64,000 bases of DNA from Hymenolepis diminuta (GCA_900708905.1 CAADRB010000006.1:62001-126000); one strand, 5' to 3'; positions 1 to 12,057 are shown, numbered from the stretch's first letter. Program-made: numbers and translations. Notes: generated from the sequence alone by a model not told the origin.

Positions 1-675
1 AATATATTTCATGAGATATTGACAAATTTTTATTGGTTTTCGAAAACGTTTTTTTCCTTTTGCTACGAATAAAAAAAACCATGTGCAAGATGACAATAGA
101 CGAAGACTAAAGCCTAGCAATGCTCTAATCCGTTCATTCAGAGGAAATTAAAATAAACGATTTTCTTTTACTATTGTAAGAGCTAATGAACCAGAACCAG
201 ACCATAGAAGATAAAACTATAGCCGGCAGCTAACAACAGCGAACGGCAGTTCCAAAAGTTAAAACACAAAGAGTTGTACTGGCCAAAGTGTATTGAATAA
301 ATCACGATGAGAATTCGAGAGAGCAAGCGAAAAATGAGAGTGAGATGACAAGAAATGCAAAGCGCGCGTCTGAGTCTGCTGGTTGACATACAATGACAGT
401 TTATATGAATCATTTGGGCAAGGACGCGCGGGAGGATATGAGCGTAGTGTACTTTTAAATGAGATAGGACAGTTAGAGAAAAAATGGAAATCAATAAACC
501 TGTATAGACATAACAGATAGGGGTTTATGTCATAGAAACATAAAGGCAAAAAATCAATGTATTTCCATAATGACTGTGACTGAAGAGTAATCTTTGTAGG
601 TACACGGTCATCCATCACCATGAGATATAGAAAATTATTTTATTTAAGTCGTAAAAAATTAGCATTGGGAGTTAC

Positions 676-3600
676 CTGATCTAGCCACGCGTCCTTTAGT
701 CCAAGAGATCGCTTCAGCAGTCGAATTGCTGTAGTGTATGGTTCCAAATTAAGATCTCCAGCGATAAAAATTGCATCAGCTGAACCAGCCGAAGCTCTGA
801 CGAATTCCATAAGTTCAATAGCTTGTGTTAATCGGTGACCTTCTACGGGATCGTCTTCGTGTTTCAATTTGTACCTTGCATGAGTCTAAGAAAAGAAAAT
901 TAAAAGTTTCGCAAGAGTTCACACTTCCATTAAATAATTGATTCTTCTGGAGTGATGGTAATGACAAAGGCTTTATCAATTCCAACCATGGATGCCATTT
1001 GGTAACAATATCTTTAACAATGAACATGCAAAATCAGACATTTTTAAATAGATTCGGGTGATTCCATGATGGTTGAAGAGTGACAAGACTCCTTCAGATG
1101 ATTTTATTTGCAGGTTTGAACATCCTGAACATCCCCGGGTAAACACCTGTATTTCTTCCTGTTGGGCAGAGTCTGCGAGTTAGACAGTATAGCTGACAGC
1201 CAATAACTATACAATTTCAGCTTTATAAGCAAAGATTAGGTTGTAAACTTTCCGTAAATTCCTTCTTAAGGCAGCAAATTAATACACTGGTGACCGTAAC
1301 GTGATTTCCATGACTTGAAACAAGTCTATTATTGCCAACTATATTTCAGATTTCTCGCGATTACTGATGAAACGGAGGTCCATTTCTAAATCTCGTTAGA
1401 ACCTATGACAAAAAGATTAACAAAACTTTGTTGTCAGGGTCGTCAATATAGTAATTTGCCACCTTAAAAAGGGATTTACGGCAGAATATCTAACTAAGAG
1501 AGCAGACTAAACTATTTTTCAGATTAATGTATATGTAAATAATGTAAAATTACTAGCGCAATATTATTTAGATAATATCGGATAGTCAATGAACACTTTC
1601 AAACCGATAATTGGTTTTGCTTATTAGTAATAACAGCCATCGGTGGCGTGTTGACTTCTGTGCTCGTCTGTCATGTAGGAAGTCACGAGTTCGACTCCTA
1701 TCGACACACTATTAGCGAGTGGAATAACCAACTGGTTAAATTTGCGAATGTAGAAGTTGGCAGAATTCGTATCTCCCACCAAAAAGGCTTCTCTACCCAA
1801 GATGAGCGTTGAAAAATGCTTTCCCAAAGGGGCATGGGAGTTATTAGTACCTTTAAGTTTAGCAAGAAAAAAAAGAAAAGAGCCGAAATTAAATCAAAAG
1901 TAAACATGTTTCTCCAATCGATTTTTATGAATATATTTAAGCAGGTTAAATTTGATTGAAAATGGTTTGAAAAAATTCTGATGGTAGATCGGATTATTAG
2001 CCATACAATGCATTTTATGAACAAACTTATACTCGTTTTATATCCGTTGCGATCAAAACCGAAACTAACCGGTTGACATTTTATTAACTTGATGAACCAA
2101 GGAGAAAATATCTGAAAAACATTGTGACAAAATACTTATATTACAATGAAGTTTTTTATATAATGCAAAAAATGGTGAAAAGATTACAGATAGACTTTGT
2201 TCCTTCAACACAGAATTCTACCAAATAGTAAGGCTTCTAACAGGTACTTATCCATGCTGTCTCAAACCTCACAAACAGGCAAATTAATGAATGCATTTAA
2301 AATTTCACCTAAACAAATAAAGAATCATTAATTGCATCGATGGACAATTTTAATTCAACTAGTAATAACGAATTGCTCAGCTATAATAAGGGAAAATTTA
2401 CAGAACAATCGCTCATTTTAACCACGGACCTGAATGCAATTAAGAAACTAGAGAACGTGACGCAGCAAAGAATTGAAGGGCCTGATCAATCTATAATTCA
2501 AAGGAACTCTGCCTGAACTCTTTCCCTCAGCATATATTGTTTAAATCTTACCATTCACGTACTGAGATGCTTTCTCATGATACAAGAAGTAAAAATTTCG
2601 TCTTGGCATTGGTAATAATAAATGACAATAACATTTTAGGACTCTAAAATACGGGATAATGATCTTACATGAGTATTGTAGAGATTGAGTCGAAATCCAG
2701 CTGGAGTGACGGTTGAGGCGTAGCCCATCGATTTTCCTGCTGGCCAATCAGCTTGATGGATGTAGTGGGGATAACCGTTCACAGAATAAGGCAACGCCAT
2801 AAAAAACTTCAGAGGCCATTTACAAAATATGCAAATTCCGGCGCCGAAGAGATGACTGAAATCATAAAAACACTTTAATAATCATTCTGTTTTTAAAAGA
2901 TGCAAAATTAAGTGAAGATATGCAGATAACACTGTTAGTCTCCACTTTCTTTATCAACTGTAATAAGTTACCAATAAATCCAGGTGGTATGGTCAACCAC
3001 AGAACTAAATCAACCGATCTACAGGCTTTGGATATTGTAAACACAGGAGTCAAATCATGAAAGTGAAACATTAAACTGTATCCGTTCTTTTACATGGGAA
3101 TACGAACATCTCGATCCTCACAGAAGTGAAATAAAAGTCTAAATATCCAGAGTTCAATATAAACTTATTCTTGATCCCCTCCCCGTTCACTGTCTCCTTC
3201 AATCATATGCACTGACATAAACATAATAAAAAAAGATAGGAATAATGAAAACTAAATACTGCATTTTCAGTCGCAAACCGAATACTAGAGAAAATAACTA
3301 AGAAACTCTGAAACAGTCTTATTTAAGACTTACAATCTCATGCGGCATAATTAAAACTTTAATAAAATTCGAAGACTTTGAATAAAGGAAAAAACTGAGT
3401 TAAGTGTTCTAAGTCTTAATAATGCAATCCGGAATCTTTTGATATTAAAACCAGTTATTTATTTGGAGGAAAATAGAGAATTCAATTCTACCAGGCGATG
3501 AATTGGCAGCTACTCTTGTGCTTGCTAATTAACAACTCTGTGAATTCAGTATTCCTAGAAGAGAATATATAACAAATAAGATTTACAGATCCCAATGTAA

Positions 3601-4616
3601 AATGGGCTTTCATCATAGTTAAAATTGAGAATTTGAGGAAATAACAATTGTCACCTCTTAAATAACAGGGAAAATTTTGAAGGAAGAAATCTACTACTAC
3701 CAAATCTATTCTACTAAATTTAATGTGTCAGGTACACTGGAAAGAAACTCGCAGGCTTTATCCTCTGATTTATCGATTATTGGAATTCTACGCTCCCACC
3801 CGGATAGGTAAGACGACCAGTGAAGAACCTATCGCTATAATCATTAGCTAAGCGGGCAGCCAATTATTTAACACATGTCCAGACCGATGTAAGTAGAATT
3901 ATTTTTAAAATAGAAAACCGTTGTTTGAGCAACAGATTTTTCTTCTTCCTCCTAGAGTCTGAGTATTCGTAGCTTTAGGAAGGGCCAAGTGAGCATTATA
4001 AAAGCATTCGGTTTTTATATAGATTAGAATACAAGACAAATTAAAAGAAATATACTAACTTTAATATTCGCCAAAATAAAATAAAATGTCTAGATATTTA
4101 ACAGTCAAAGGTAAATATAAACGCTATTTCATTGATTTTGCAAAACTAGGGAGATTTCATTAAAATTTAATTTAAAAAATGGCATACTGAAGAAAGAAAT
4201 CAGTGTAAATTTGCTATTTCAAAATGAATTCATCCGAAACTTTATAGCTTACATAATACTGAATTTTAATTAACTTTCAAATTTTGGTAGTAAGATAGCT
4301 GGTGGAAAAAGCTTAAAAATAAGCAAAATAACTTGCGCGTAGAATTTAACGGAATACGGATGAGTGGAAGATAGAGCCGTTTTAATTTTCTCGAAGTCAT
4401 TTTGAACCCATACTTCCTGGAGGAAGATAATATCGCAGTCACATTTTCGGAGCATTTCAGCTATTGCTTCAATACGAACATCTTTTTGCACAGTCCAGGG
4501 CTTAAAGAATACGCCCCTAATAAAGAAATGAGATATACATACATCTCCTGATGCACTTACCAGCAATTAAGGGTAATAATTTTTATTTTTTCAGCGTAAC
4601 CCGGAGTTGAATGCAT
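676..4616 (-). CDS. SMPD2: Neutral sphingomyelinase 2-like phosphodiesterase (SMPD2 family), 5' four coding exons, 3' incomplete
   Basis: The product should hydrolyse sphingomyelin to ceramide and phosphocholine at membranes. Coding exons on the minus strand are 4616-4561, 4516-4337, 2855-2669 and 885-676; they join in frame to give 211 residues. Exon 1 begins MHSTPGYAEK and ends in the LNCW motif (Asn17), typical of the N-terminus of this Mg-dependent endonuclease/exonuclease/phosphatase fold. Exon 2 carries LQEVW with the metal-binding Glu53. Exon 3 reads HLFGAGICIF then NGYPHYIHQADWPAGKSMG. Exons 3/4 join to make NTHTHARY (catalytic-site His region), and exon 4 ends after AGDLNLEP (residues 183-190). 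Intron 1 is only 44 bp; intron 2 appears to use a GC donor. Not found: the downstream RIDY and SDH catalytic motifs and the C-terminal membrane segments, which must lie in exons near or left of position 1. A SINE sits in intron 3. SMPD2 is preferred over other EEP enzymes because of the motif order and spacing. Confidence 0.9.
1639..1855 (+). repeat. tRNA-derived SINE, copy 1
   Basis: A tRNA-like head has an A-box-like stretch (TGGCGTGTTGAC, about 1644-1655) and a good B box (GAGTTCGACTC, about 1687-1697). A shared body follows (GAGTGGAATAACCA), then a tail ending AAAAATGCTTTCCCAAAG and GGGAGTTATTAGTA. Related heads and tails recur near 7.3, 27.0, 30.2, 41.0 and 41.5 kb, so this is a dispersed family rather than a tRNA gene. 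It lies antisense in intron 3 of the sphingomyelinase gene. Confidence 0.65.
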
Positions 4617-7130
4617 ACCTTTAAAATTAAACAAACTGAAAACAGGTTCTTTGTATGTAAAAACACTTCTGAATTTAAATACCCGAGAATGATTTAACGA
4701 ATAGCAAATACACACATATAAGGTTAAATCCACATTGATAGCATTAATATATCGTGAGTTTTATAATGATTTTAAAATTATTAGAGTTTGGTAAATGGCT
4801 CAACAACATGAACTCCGTATTGGTGAACACTGGCTATTTTAAATTTAATGGGATTTATGAATGTGGAAAACTAAATCAATTCTCAAAAGTCTTATAAAAA
4901 TATTTATCTTGATATAATTAAATTAAAAATAAAAAAATGAAAATAAATTAACTGTTCAGCTATCACTCAATAGTACCCCCGCTCATTCTGTCCCTGAAAT
5001 TAATTGCAGCGGTTAACCCAGTAATCTATGTTGCACCACTTTAAATAAGCGATATTATGACCGAGTTTAATACTAGTTTTAAACAAATATGAAAATGTTT
5101 ACCTTCAAATATGTCTTCAAGAAATTTTAAATTGTGGATTTATGTCAAATAAATAGTCAGCAATAAATACCATATTTTAACATCTTAAATAATCTTAACA
5201 GCTATCGCTATCCTTTTTAAAATTCGAAAGAAATGATAATGCTTCCCACTGTTTTTTTGAATGCGTCGAATAAAATGCATTTTTATTTAATGGCCTTGAT
5301 ATCCCATATTTTACTTGATCACCTGAAACACACTTAATCCTTCACTTAAGCCCTTTCCACTTTTAAGTTATGCGAAAATCACAAATTTGGCTCTTCTTAA
5401 AGAAGTTGCGCGTCTATTTAAAGTAAAGAACCACCATATCTTGGGCGGTCTTTTAATGACTTCTCATGCTCCTTTATGAGAATATTCCCAAAACTCAATC
5501 TGAGTATAGTAGGAGCATTTTATAATGATCTATAGGATTAATAAAAGCATCCAAACCCTGTAAATCCGGCTCGCCGTATTTTGATCTTTTACATAGACGA
5601 TATGAAGAAATTATTTCAAATGTAATATCGATTTAGGGGGAGGAATAAAATAGATGATATAGATGTTTATCAACACCTTGCGATTAGAAATGATTAACTG
5701 GCAATAGAATCCCGAAGTTTGTGTTCACAGGCGGTCCAGCTGTGTGTGTTTGTTTGTCCATAGCAATCTAAACGGATGCCAATCATCACGCCTAGACATC
5801 GACGACAAGGCATGACTGATACCTAATGAAGAAATCATTCGTATATAAACCAAATTTACTTATCAATAAATTGAGGTGGATTTCCGGCCACCTCCATACT
5901 GATCTATCGATATGAATGCTTTAACTCATTACATCTATTAGATCGATGTGGCCCCAGTCCACAAAGCGTTATTACAGATGGCAAATGGGATTTAAATGGA
6001 GGAAACCGGTGAAAATGTTATTTTAGAGAATAATAATACCCACATCGGGACTCATCCATTAACCTAGTAAAGTGGATCATTTTGCTCGTATTTTATAAAT
6101 CAACTCTATTTTACTAAGCATATTTAAATTAACTTCGATCAGTATCTGAAGGCAAACCGCTTTATTCTGTATTACAATGGTCAAGTTACTAGTTCAGCGT
6201 AGTTTGAGTTGTTTTATAATGAGAAGTTCCGTGTTAAAAAATTCGAAACATGTTCTTCATTATTTTACAAATTTGGAAGATACAATATCCAAATGAGTAG
6301 TTTGAGGCTATTTTAACTGGGGTCTTGCACATTTGACAATTTAAAAAATTGATTTGCCTAATAGCGAATGTATTGCATTCTATGTTTTCTATTTATTTTA
6401 AAATGTGATTAATTTATAATAATATTATTAGTTATTTATTTCAATGAAAAAGTATTTTGATAGGTTATACATAGAGTACAAATTTGTTACACGTACTATA
6501 ATGCTTCATGAGGGGTTGAAAATTCGAGGAATATTTAGCTAATAAACAAAAACCAATATTTATTGTTGATAGCATTTATACTAGTCATCGCTAAATTTGT
6601 CACTGTAGAATTATAGTTCTATAGTGGAATAGACAGACTAGAATCATCAGTTGCAGACCTACTGAGATTAAGGAGCAAAGTGTGGTTAGAGACGAATGGT
6701 AGGAAGAGATTTTGAGGGTCGTCGGATAGATAGAAAGAACTGTAAGTTGAAACAAGATTGATTGCTGTAGATGGGATTTGGCTGGAGGACCTAGTTGTAG
6801 ATACTGGCCAGTTTGAGCTGAAGATAAGGGATGCAGAAGCTAGATGTTGGATGGTACGAGCTGAGTCTTTTGTATTATTGGCAATGAAGTTGGCAAAGAT
6901 GATGAGGATAACTCAAAACAAAGTCGAGGTATTCTTAGGATGATTAAGGATTTAATAATAATAAAGGATAGCCGTGGCTTGTATCTCTCTAAAAAATGAA
7001 TAGTCATGAGTATGTAAAAATGAGCATGAAAACGCCGTTGTTTCAACGTTGCCTATTGATATACCGGCATCAGAGATGTTGAGATGGTTCCAGTCATTGA
7101 CTAGCTGAGTTAAAACTTAATCATAACCAA
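4617..7130. other. Intergenic DNA upstream of the sphingomyelinase gene; no gene seen
   Basis: AT-rich sequence with stop codons in all frames. The longest open stretch (about 6758-6943, plus, 61 codons) has no recognisable motif and no convincing splice sites. The promoter and any 5' UTR exon of the sphingomyelinase gene should lie here, but I see no clear core promoter element. Confidence 0.4.
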
Positions 7131-7131
7131 C

Positions 7132-7335
7132 TCATAAAATCTTGGAGAGAGAGCGACATAGTGCGGCCTCGCTACTGAGAAGCTCGATTTTTGTCACCCA
7201 CTTTATAAGCCAGACGTAAGCAGTACGGTTGGCCATTCCTCTCGATCGGTATGCGTCGGTGGGAATCAAACCCGTGACCTCTGACATGGCAGGCATCCAC
7301 GGTGACAAATGCGTCAACATAACCCAATAAAACAA
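7132..7335 (-). repeat. tRNA-derived SINE, copy 2
   Basis: Read on the minus strand, it has a clear B box (GGTTTGATTCCC, complement of about 7261-7272) followed by the family body GAGAGGAATGGCCAACCGTAC and a later AATCGAGCTTCTC block. The same body is seen in the copies at 27.0 and 30.2 kb. It directly abuts the inner end of the Gypsy LTR fragment that starts at 7344. Confidence 0.65.
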
Positions 7336-7343
7336 CAAGAAGC

Positions 7344-7460
7344 CTGTTGTAACCTGCTCTTCTCTGTAGGATACCGTAACGTAAATAAAATCGTTCCAAT
7401 AAAAGGGAATTAAAAGAAGCAGAAACCAAAAGGTGGAAAATAAAGAATCTTATTTTAGGA
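7344..7460 (-). repeat. 3' LTR fragment, interrupted by assembly gap
   Basis: Near-identical to 9213-about 9330 in the same orientation. Shared blocks include AATTCCCTTTTATTGGAACG and GTTACGGTATCC. The copy runs into undetermined bases at 7461, so its outer part is hidden in, or lost to, the gap. Confidence 0.7.
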
Positions 7461-7681
7461 NNNNNNNNNNNNNNNNNNNNNNNNNNNNNNNNNNNNNNNN
7501 NNNNNNNNNNNNNNNNNNNNNNNNNNNNNNNNNNNNNNNNNNNNNNNNNNNNNNNNNNNNNNNNNNNNNNNNNNNNNNNNNNNNNNNNNNNNNNNNNNNN
7601 NNNNNNNNNNNNNNNNNNNNNNNNNNNNNNNNNNNNNNNNNNNNNNNNNNNNNNNNNNNNNNNNNNNNNNNNNNNNNNNNN
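7461..7681. other. Assembly gap (221 undetermined bases)
   Basis: A run of N. It falls inside the 3' LTR copy of the Gypsy element; high similarity between the two LTRs is a likely cause. Open frames crossing it are artefacts. Confidence 0.99.
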
Positions 7682-7744
7682 AGAACACAAAAAATTAATA
7701 ACATTAAGACTATTTAAAGAATAATGGTTTTTACAAATCAAAAA

Positions 7745-7960
7745 ATCAAACACTCCTGGTCTGAGTTGCTTTTAATCGCGAAATCCAGTGTCTTTTCCTT
7801 TCTCCACGTCGTAGATATCGTCACCATGTGGCTTGGTGATTATGACAGCTGTCCATTGGTGATTTAAATCATGGTTGAGGGCATACACAAGATCGCCCAC
7901 ACTATATGTGCGTAACGGGTCACACTCTGTCGTAAAACAAAGTTGTTTTGATAACAACAT
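7745..7960 (-). pseudogene. Gypsy integrase C-terminal tail remnant
   Basis: The translation contains YSVGDLVYALN, then W-T-A-V-I and D-D-I-Y-D-V-E, then (after a stop) KQLRP. This is the usual order at the end of Gypsy-type integrases: a chromatin-facing small beta-barrel, then an R-H-x-N-Q-L-R-P-like close. It lacks the HHCC and DDE parts. Confidence 0.7.
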
Positions 7961-8174
7961 CTCTTCACACGCTGTCCTTAAATCTTAATATCTAAATTCT
8001 GCTGCGGGGGCGGATTGTCTTTACATGGCGAGACATCACCTTAGCTGAATAATCGATCAATAGGAGCAAAATTAGGCAAAGTGTAGACATTGATTGTATC
8101 CTCTCAAAATTTTCCGCATTCGTAGGTTCGAAAGTAGATATCTGATGGGTTACGTTTTCGTCAATAGGAACTAG

Positions 8175-8345
8175 GTAAGGTTGAGCTCATCGATCCAGTC
8201 TAGGCCCATTAGGTTAATATTTCGATCAGTAACGTAGCACTCCTTGAAGATCGTCTACTCCAGTAATGTAGCCTCATATCGCATCGATACGTAGAGTTGG
8301 ACAGCATTAGATATCGGAGCCAGTGTTGATCGTAGCTCTGCCTCG
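8175..8345 (-). pseudogene. Gypsy aspartic protease remnant with altered active site
   Basis: On the minus strand 8335-8309 reads ATINTGSDI, where the family has an aspartate (DTG) at the Asn. Downstream (about 8213-8181) is INLMGLDWIDEL, the C-terminal landmark of Gypsy proteases (LLGLDW). Frame changes between the two blocks and the Asp-to-Asn difference make this non-functional. Confidence 0.65.
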
Positions 8346-8351
8346 TCTGAG

Positions 8352-9268
8352 TTAATGCTCTCTTGTTTTTCGGGTTTTGCCTCGTTGAACTGCCCGTAGA
8401 AGATTCTCGGCAGAAGTCTTCTTTATGGTCATCGTCATTGCAGTTCTGACAGAAACGTCTTCAATTAAGCAGTCTCGATGATAACGACATTCTCCGCAAA
8501 GTTGGCATCTTGGGAGTGACTGCTTCTGATATTCACCGGATAATTGTCGGATGGGGAGTGGGTCCCCTCTGTCGATGGATGATAGGTTATTTTCAGACCC
8601 TTTCAAGTTGAATACTCGCGGTTAACAGTCCTCCAGCAGATATGGGTCTGCAACGAGACTTCTTGACATCGGGTTTCTTATCCTAGAAGTCTGAGTCGAA
8701 TCTCAGCATGGCAAGGAGATCGGAGACCAAGAATGAAAATAAGACATCTGAATTGGTTTTCTTCAAGAGAACCAAATCGGAAACTAGTGCAAAGTCGGTT
8801 AACGATATCTACATGATAGTGAACATTTTCATCTTTACTTATGGTCAAGTTGAGGAAAGAATTGTTGTCACCAACGACCGAACCTAACTTAGTAATTATC
8901 TTTTCATAAGTTAGATCGGCAGGATCCATCGATTGAAAGTAGGACGAAAATAGGTAGTGGTTACTTCTGCTAAACATATGAAGCAGCATGAAATTGGAAG
9001 TGGCGTGGGGAGAATCTGCCATGATGTTCTTATAAATTTCACGGTGTTGAGTATACCATGTTGCAAAAGTTTCATCCATAAGAGGATTATGACGAAATAT
9101 ACCCACATTTATCACGTAGACGTTGAGAAATTCATCTTGGGTTAAGCTATTTCTCGCGATTGAAGAGATTTGAGCCTCCTTATCCGCGTAATACGATGAC
9201 TGCAACGCCAAACTGTTGTAACCTGCTCTCCTCTGTGGGATACCGTAACGTAAATAAATTCGTTCCAA
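8352..9268 (-). pseudogene. Gypsy gag remnant with decayed zinc knuckle
   Basis: A long open stretch (9268-8678) contains ATWYTQHREIY, NVHYHVDIVNRLCTSFRF and the block EENQFRCLIFILGLRSP, the pattern of this family's gag capsid region. A second stretch (8606-8352) has PRCQLCGECRYHRDC, a zinc-knuckle-like motif before a basic tail. The first about 18 codons lie in the LTR copy, so the true start is unclear. The same gag recurs at 32.6, 46.8 and 51.9 kb. Confidence 0.65.
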
Positions 9269-9330
9269 TAAAAGGGAATTAAAAAAAAGCAGAAATTAAA
9301 AGGTAGAAAATAAAAAATCTTATATATAAG
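9213..9330 (-). repeat. 5' LTR fragment of the Gypsy element
   Basis: Matches 7344-7460 in the same orientation, with small differences (for example CTCTCCTCTGTGGG versus CTCTTCTCTGTAGG). A third, split copy lies at 40.53-40.80 kb on the plus strand. The outer boundary could not be set by eye. Confidence 0.65.
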
Positions 9331-12057
9331 AATTATTTTATGAAAAATATTATTTTCGTATATGTAACAAAGCCACGACTGTATTTTACTCTTAGGTGCT
9401 CAATAAAATATACCAAGGCTACAATTTTTCAGAAATAGTATAAAGAAAACAGAACTGTGGCTCCGTTGTTAAGGAAGTACTAATAGTGAAATGGCCTTTA
9501 GATAATATTGAGATGAACAGATATTGACCGCTTAATCTAATGTCGAGAGGACGATTTCATGAATTCCAATCAGGGAATGGAGTATATTCAATTACGCCTC
9601 CTAACAGATATTAAAACTGATTGGAAAATGAAGCTGACATTCAGGGTGTACTCGAGTAGAACTCATAACTTCATCTATGGTGCATGGATTATCGATTATT
9701 AGACTTCTAAACTCACTCCTGGATATGGAAGATCGCCACTGAAGTAGTTTTCGCTGCAATCATTAACTCACCAGACATCCAATAATTTACCATGTATCCA
9801 ATTCTATGCTAGCAAATTTATTTTCTTCACGCAAAGCTTTGTTTGTGCAAGAGGCCTTCTTCTAGCTTCAAAGAATAAAGTTTATTTTCATAATTCTTAT
9901 TAAGGATTTTGGAACCGGTAGATTTTTTCGTGAAATGATCGATTGACTTTGATATAATTCTAAATATTTGTTTACCTGAAATTTTTAACCTGATTACACA
10001 GGTTGTTTTTCTTGTTTCCAACAGATTGCTGCAGTCATGATCATTTTCACGTGAACTCTTTGATCTTGAATGAAAGAAAAATGTTTTTAGTGGAATACAT
10101 TTATTTAATTTAAAATTCAGATTTTTATTCACGTGTTATACTATTGGAAATAGTTTACAAAATATTAGGCAAAGAACTTACGTCAGGACGAATATCTTCA
10201 ACCATATTATATCACATTGATCGACTAAAAAACCTTGAAATTATGTTAAAATGTTACATGCGAAAACAAGGAATCTCTACAATAACTTTAAATTCTTTTT
10301 ACAAGCTTTATACATTCTATCATTTGTGCGCATTTAGTTGGACTCCTAAGTCTCCTTCTTTCAAATATGCCAGTTTGTCAGATCGTTTGCAATATGGCTT
10401 GACAGAATTATTACTGCAGTCAACACCGCTTTAAATTATAAAACAAGTATTTTATAATGAAATTTAAAAAGCTTAGCGTAAATTTTAATGGGGTGATTTT
10501 TGTGTATCTTTCGGTTAAAAACTAATATAAAGATCAATCTAATTTCGCCTGATTATTAATGAAGAAATATCACCTAGTGTACATCCTGGTCTTCTCGTCA
10601 CTCCTCAAAGAGCAAACTGTTCCTGATAATTAACAAAATTTCTGGACGCACGATTGTGACACCTATTAAAAATGGCTAGATTTTCTGACTAAAGCAAGGC
10701 CCATATAATTAAATTCGAGATTGATACCGGTGAACATTCATCCGGCATAATGGGTTTTCTCAGACCGCTCCGGATTAATTAATCTAGAAATGATTACAAT
10801 TAGCAGGTGACATGGAATATTTAGTATAAGTCACAAGTGATCAGACCTAGTTACATAATTAAATTAAAAAGAGTGGAAAATCACTCATTAATAACGCGTT
10901 ATATTGAGATTAGGCCACAACAGGTCAGTTCACAAGAAAGAAAGAGTACTAGCAAAGATTAGAATGCACTAAAACTCTGTAATAGTGGTAAAATAAAATA
11001 ATAGCGGCCTGGGTGAAAAAGTGCCTTCTAAAATCTTGCCAAGTTTTTCGATAAATGTGCGGTATAAGTAGAGTTATTGCGGTTACTACATAAAAAAGCC
11101 TTTTTACTAAATCTTAGTAATCCGCTTAAAAGTCAAACTCGCCTCTAATAGAGTCCTCAAGTAATTTGCTCCAAAGTTAAGTTTATTATGTCCACGTGAA
11201 TAGCGTTTAATGAAATATTCTTTTTGCTATAAGGTATGATCAGCCATTGAATACGTCTTAGGCTATTTTTTATTATATTAGTCTTAATATTTTAAATATT
11301 AGTCTTTTATTAACTGAGAAGGCCTCAGGACTCACGCCCACGCTTGCTCGCTACACGATTGGTGGCACAACCGCACTTTCCAGAATGTTCAAGCGCGCAA
11401 ACGATTTCTTTGGACAGCCTTAGTAGCTTTGTACACTCCACGGAATTTAATCAGGACGTCTTATGTTAATAAATCTGTCATTAAGTGAAAGGTAATTAAA
11501 ATCTATCTGCATTTTTTTAATGTCCGAAATGTATAAATAAAATGTATATTTCACAATTAGTAGAATTCACACAAGGGAACTATAATGAAATCTGTCATGT
11601 TTTAATTCGCTTAGCTAGCCCTTCATAATCAATGTTTCAAATAAATGAGTCTATTTAAAAGCTCTGAGGATGTGAAATTGAATTTTCATACGGGAACCCT
11701 ACTATAAAAATAGTAAAATTAAAATTCGCAATATTAGGAATTGACGCAATGAATTACATCCATTTATAGCAGAAAAAGACAACATTGTGGGTCTACGCTT
11801 CGGATAAACTAAGACTACTATCTCGGTCATCTTTCATTCCTTATTTAACAATGCTCTCGTTCTTTCTGTTTAGCCACTTTTCCGTACTTAAATATTTTGT
11901 TCTATGATGTGAATCAATTGTAATATTTCACAAACAGTACCAGTTTTCTTCTTTTATAAAGCGTTAGATATTAGTTGTAAATTAAATAGTATAGGTTAGT
12001 AATTAAAGCATTTTTATATTAGAAAATCTCTTGGCAGATACTACTGTAACCAACAAA
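9331..12057. other. Intergenic, AT-rich; two unrecognised open stretches
   Basis: A minus-strand open stretch (10132-9827, 101 codons, Lys/Ser-rich) and a plus-strand one (10144-10434, 96 codons) have no motif, domain or splice support that I can see. Base composition is like the surrounding non-coding DNA, so they are probably chance frames. Confidence 0.35.

Larger units (their letters stand above)
7344..9330 (-). mobile_element. Internally deleted Ty3/Gypsy LTR retrotransposon
   Basis: Two same-orientation copies of an LTR-like segment (7344-7460, cut by an assembly gap, and 9213-about 9330) flank a shortened coding interior. Both contain the block ACGTTACGGTATCC and end GGTTACAACAG, read on the minus strand. 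In element order the interior has gag (about 9212-8352), a protease remnant (about 8345-8175) and the integrase C-terminal tail (7960-7745). Only about 200 bases separate protease from integrase tail, so reverse transcriptase, RNase H and the integrase core are missing. Stops and frameshifts show it is dead. The family recurs at 22.3, 32.0, 40.5, 46.7 and 50.0 kb. Confidence 0.75.

Noticed and set aside
1639..1710. A functional tRNA gene
   Set aside because: There are A- and B-box-like motifs but no acceptor-stem pairing, and the segment recurs with a SINE body and tail elsewhere.
4331..4336. GT donor at 4332-4331 for sphingomyelinase exon 2
   Set aside because: It leaves phase 0, whereas exon 3 needs two carried bases; the protein would frameshift at HLFGAG.
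7172..7753. Long open frames across the N run
   Set aside because: They exist only because undetermined bases contain no stop codons.
9827..10434. Two adjacent open frames of about 100 codons on opposite strands as small genes
   Set aside because: Composition is like flanking DNA; no motifs, no splice sites, and only AT-driven residues (Lys, Ser, Leu).
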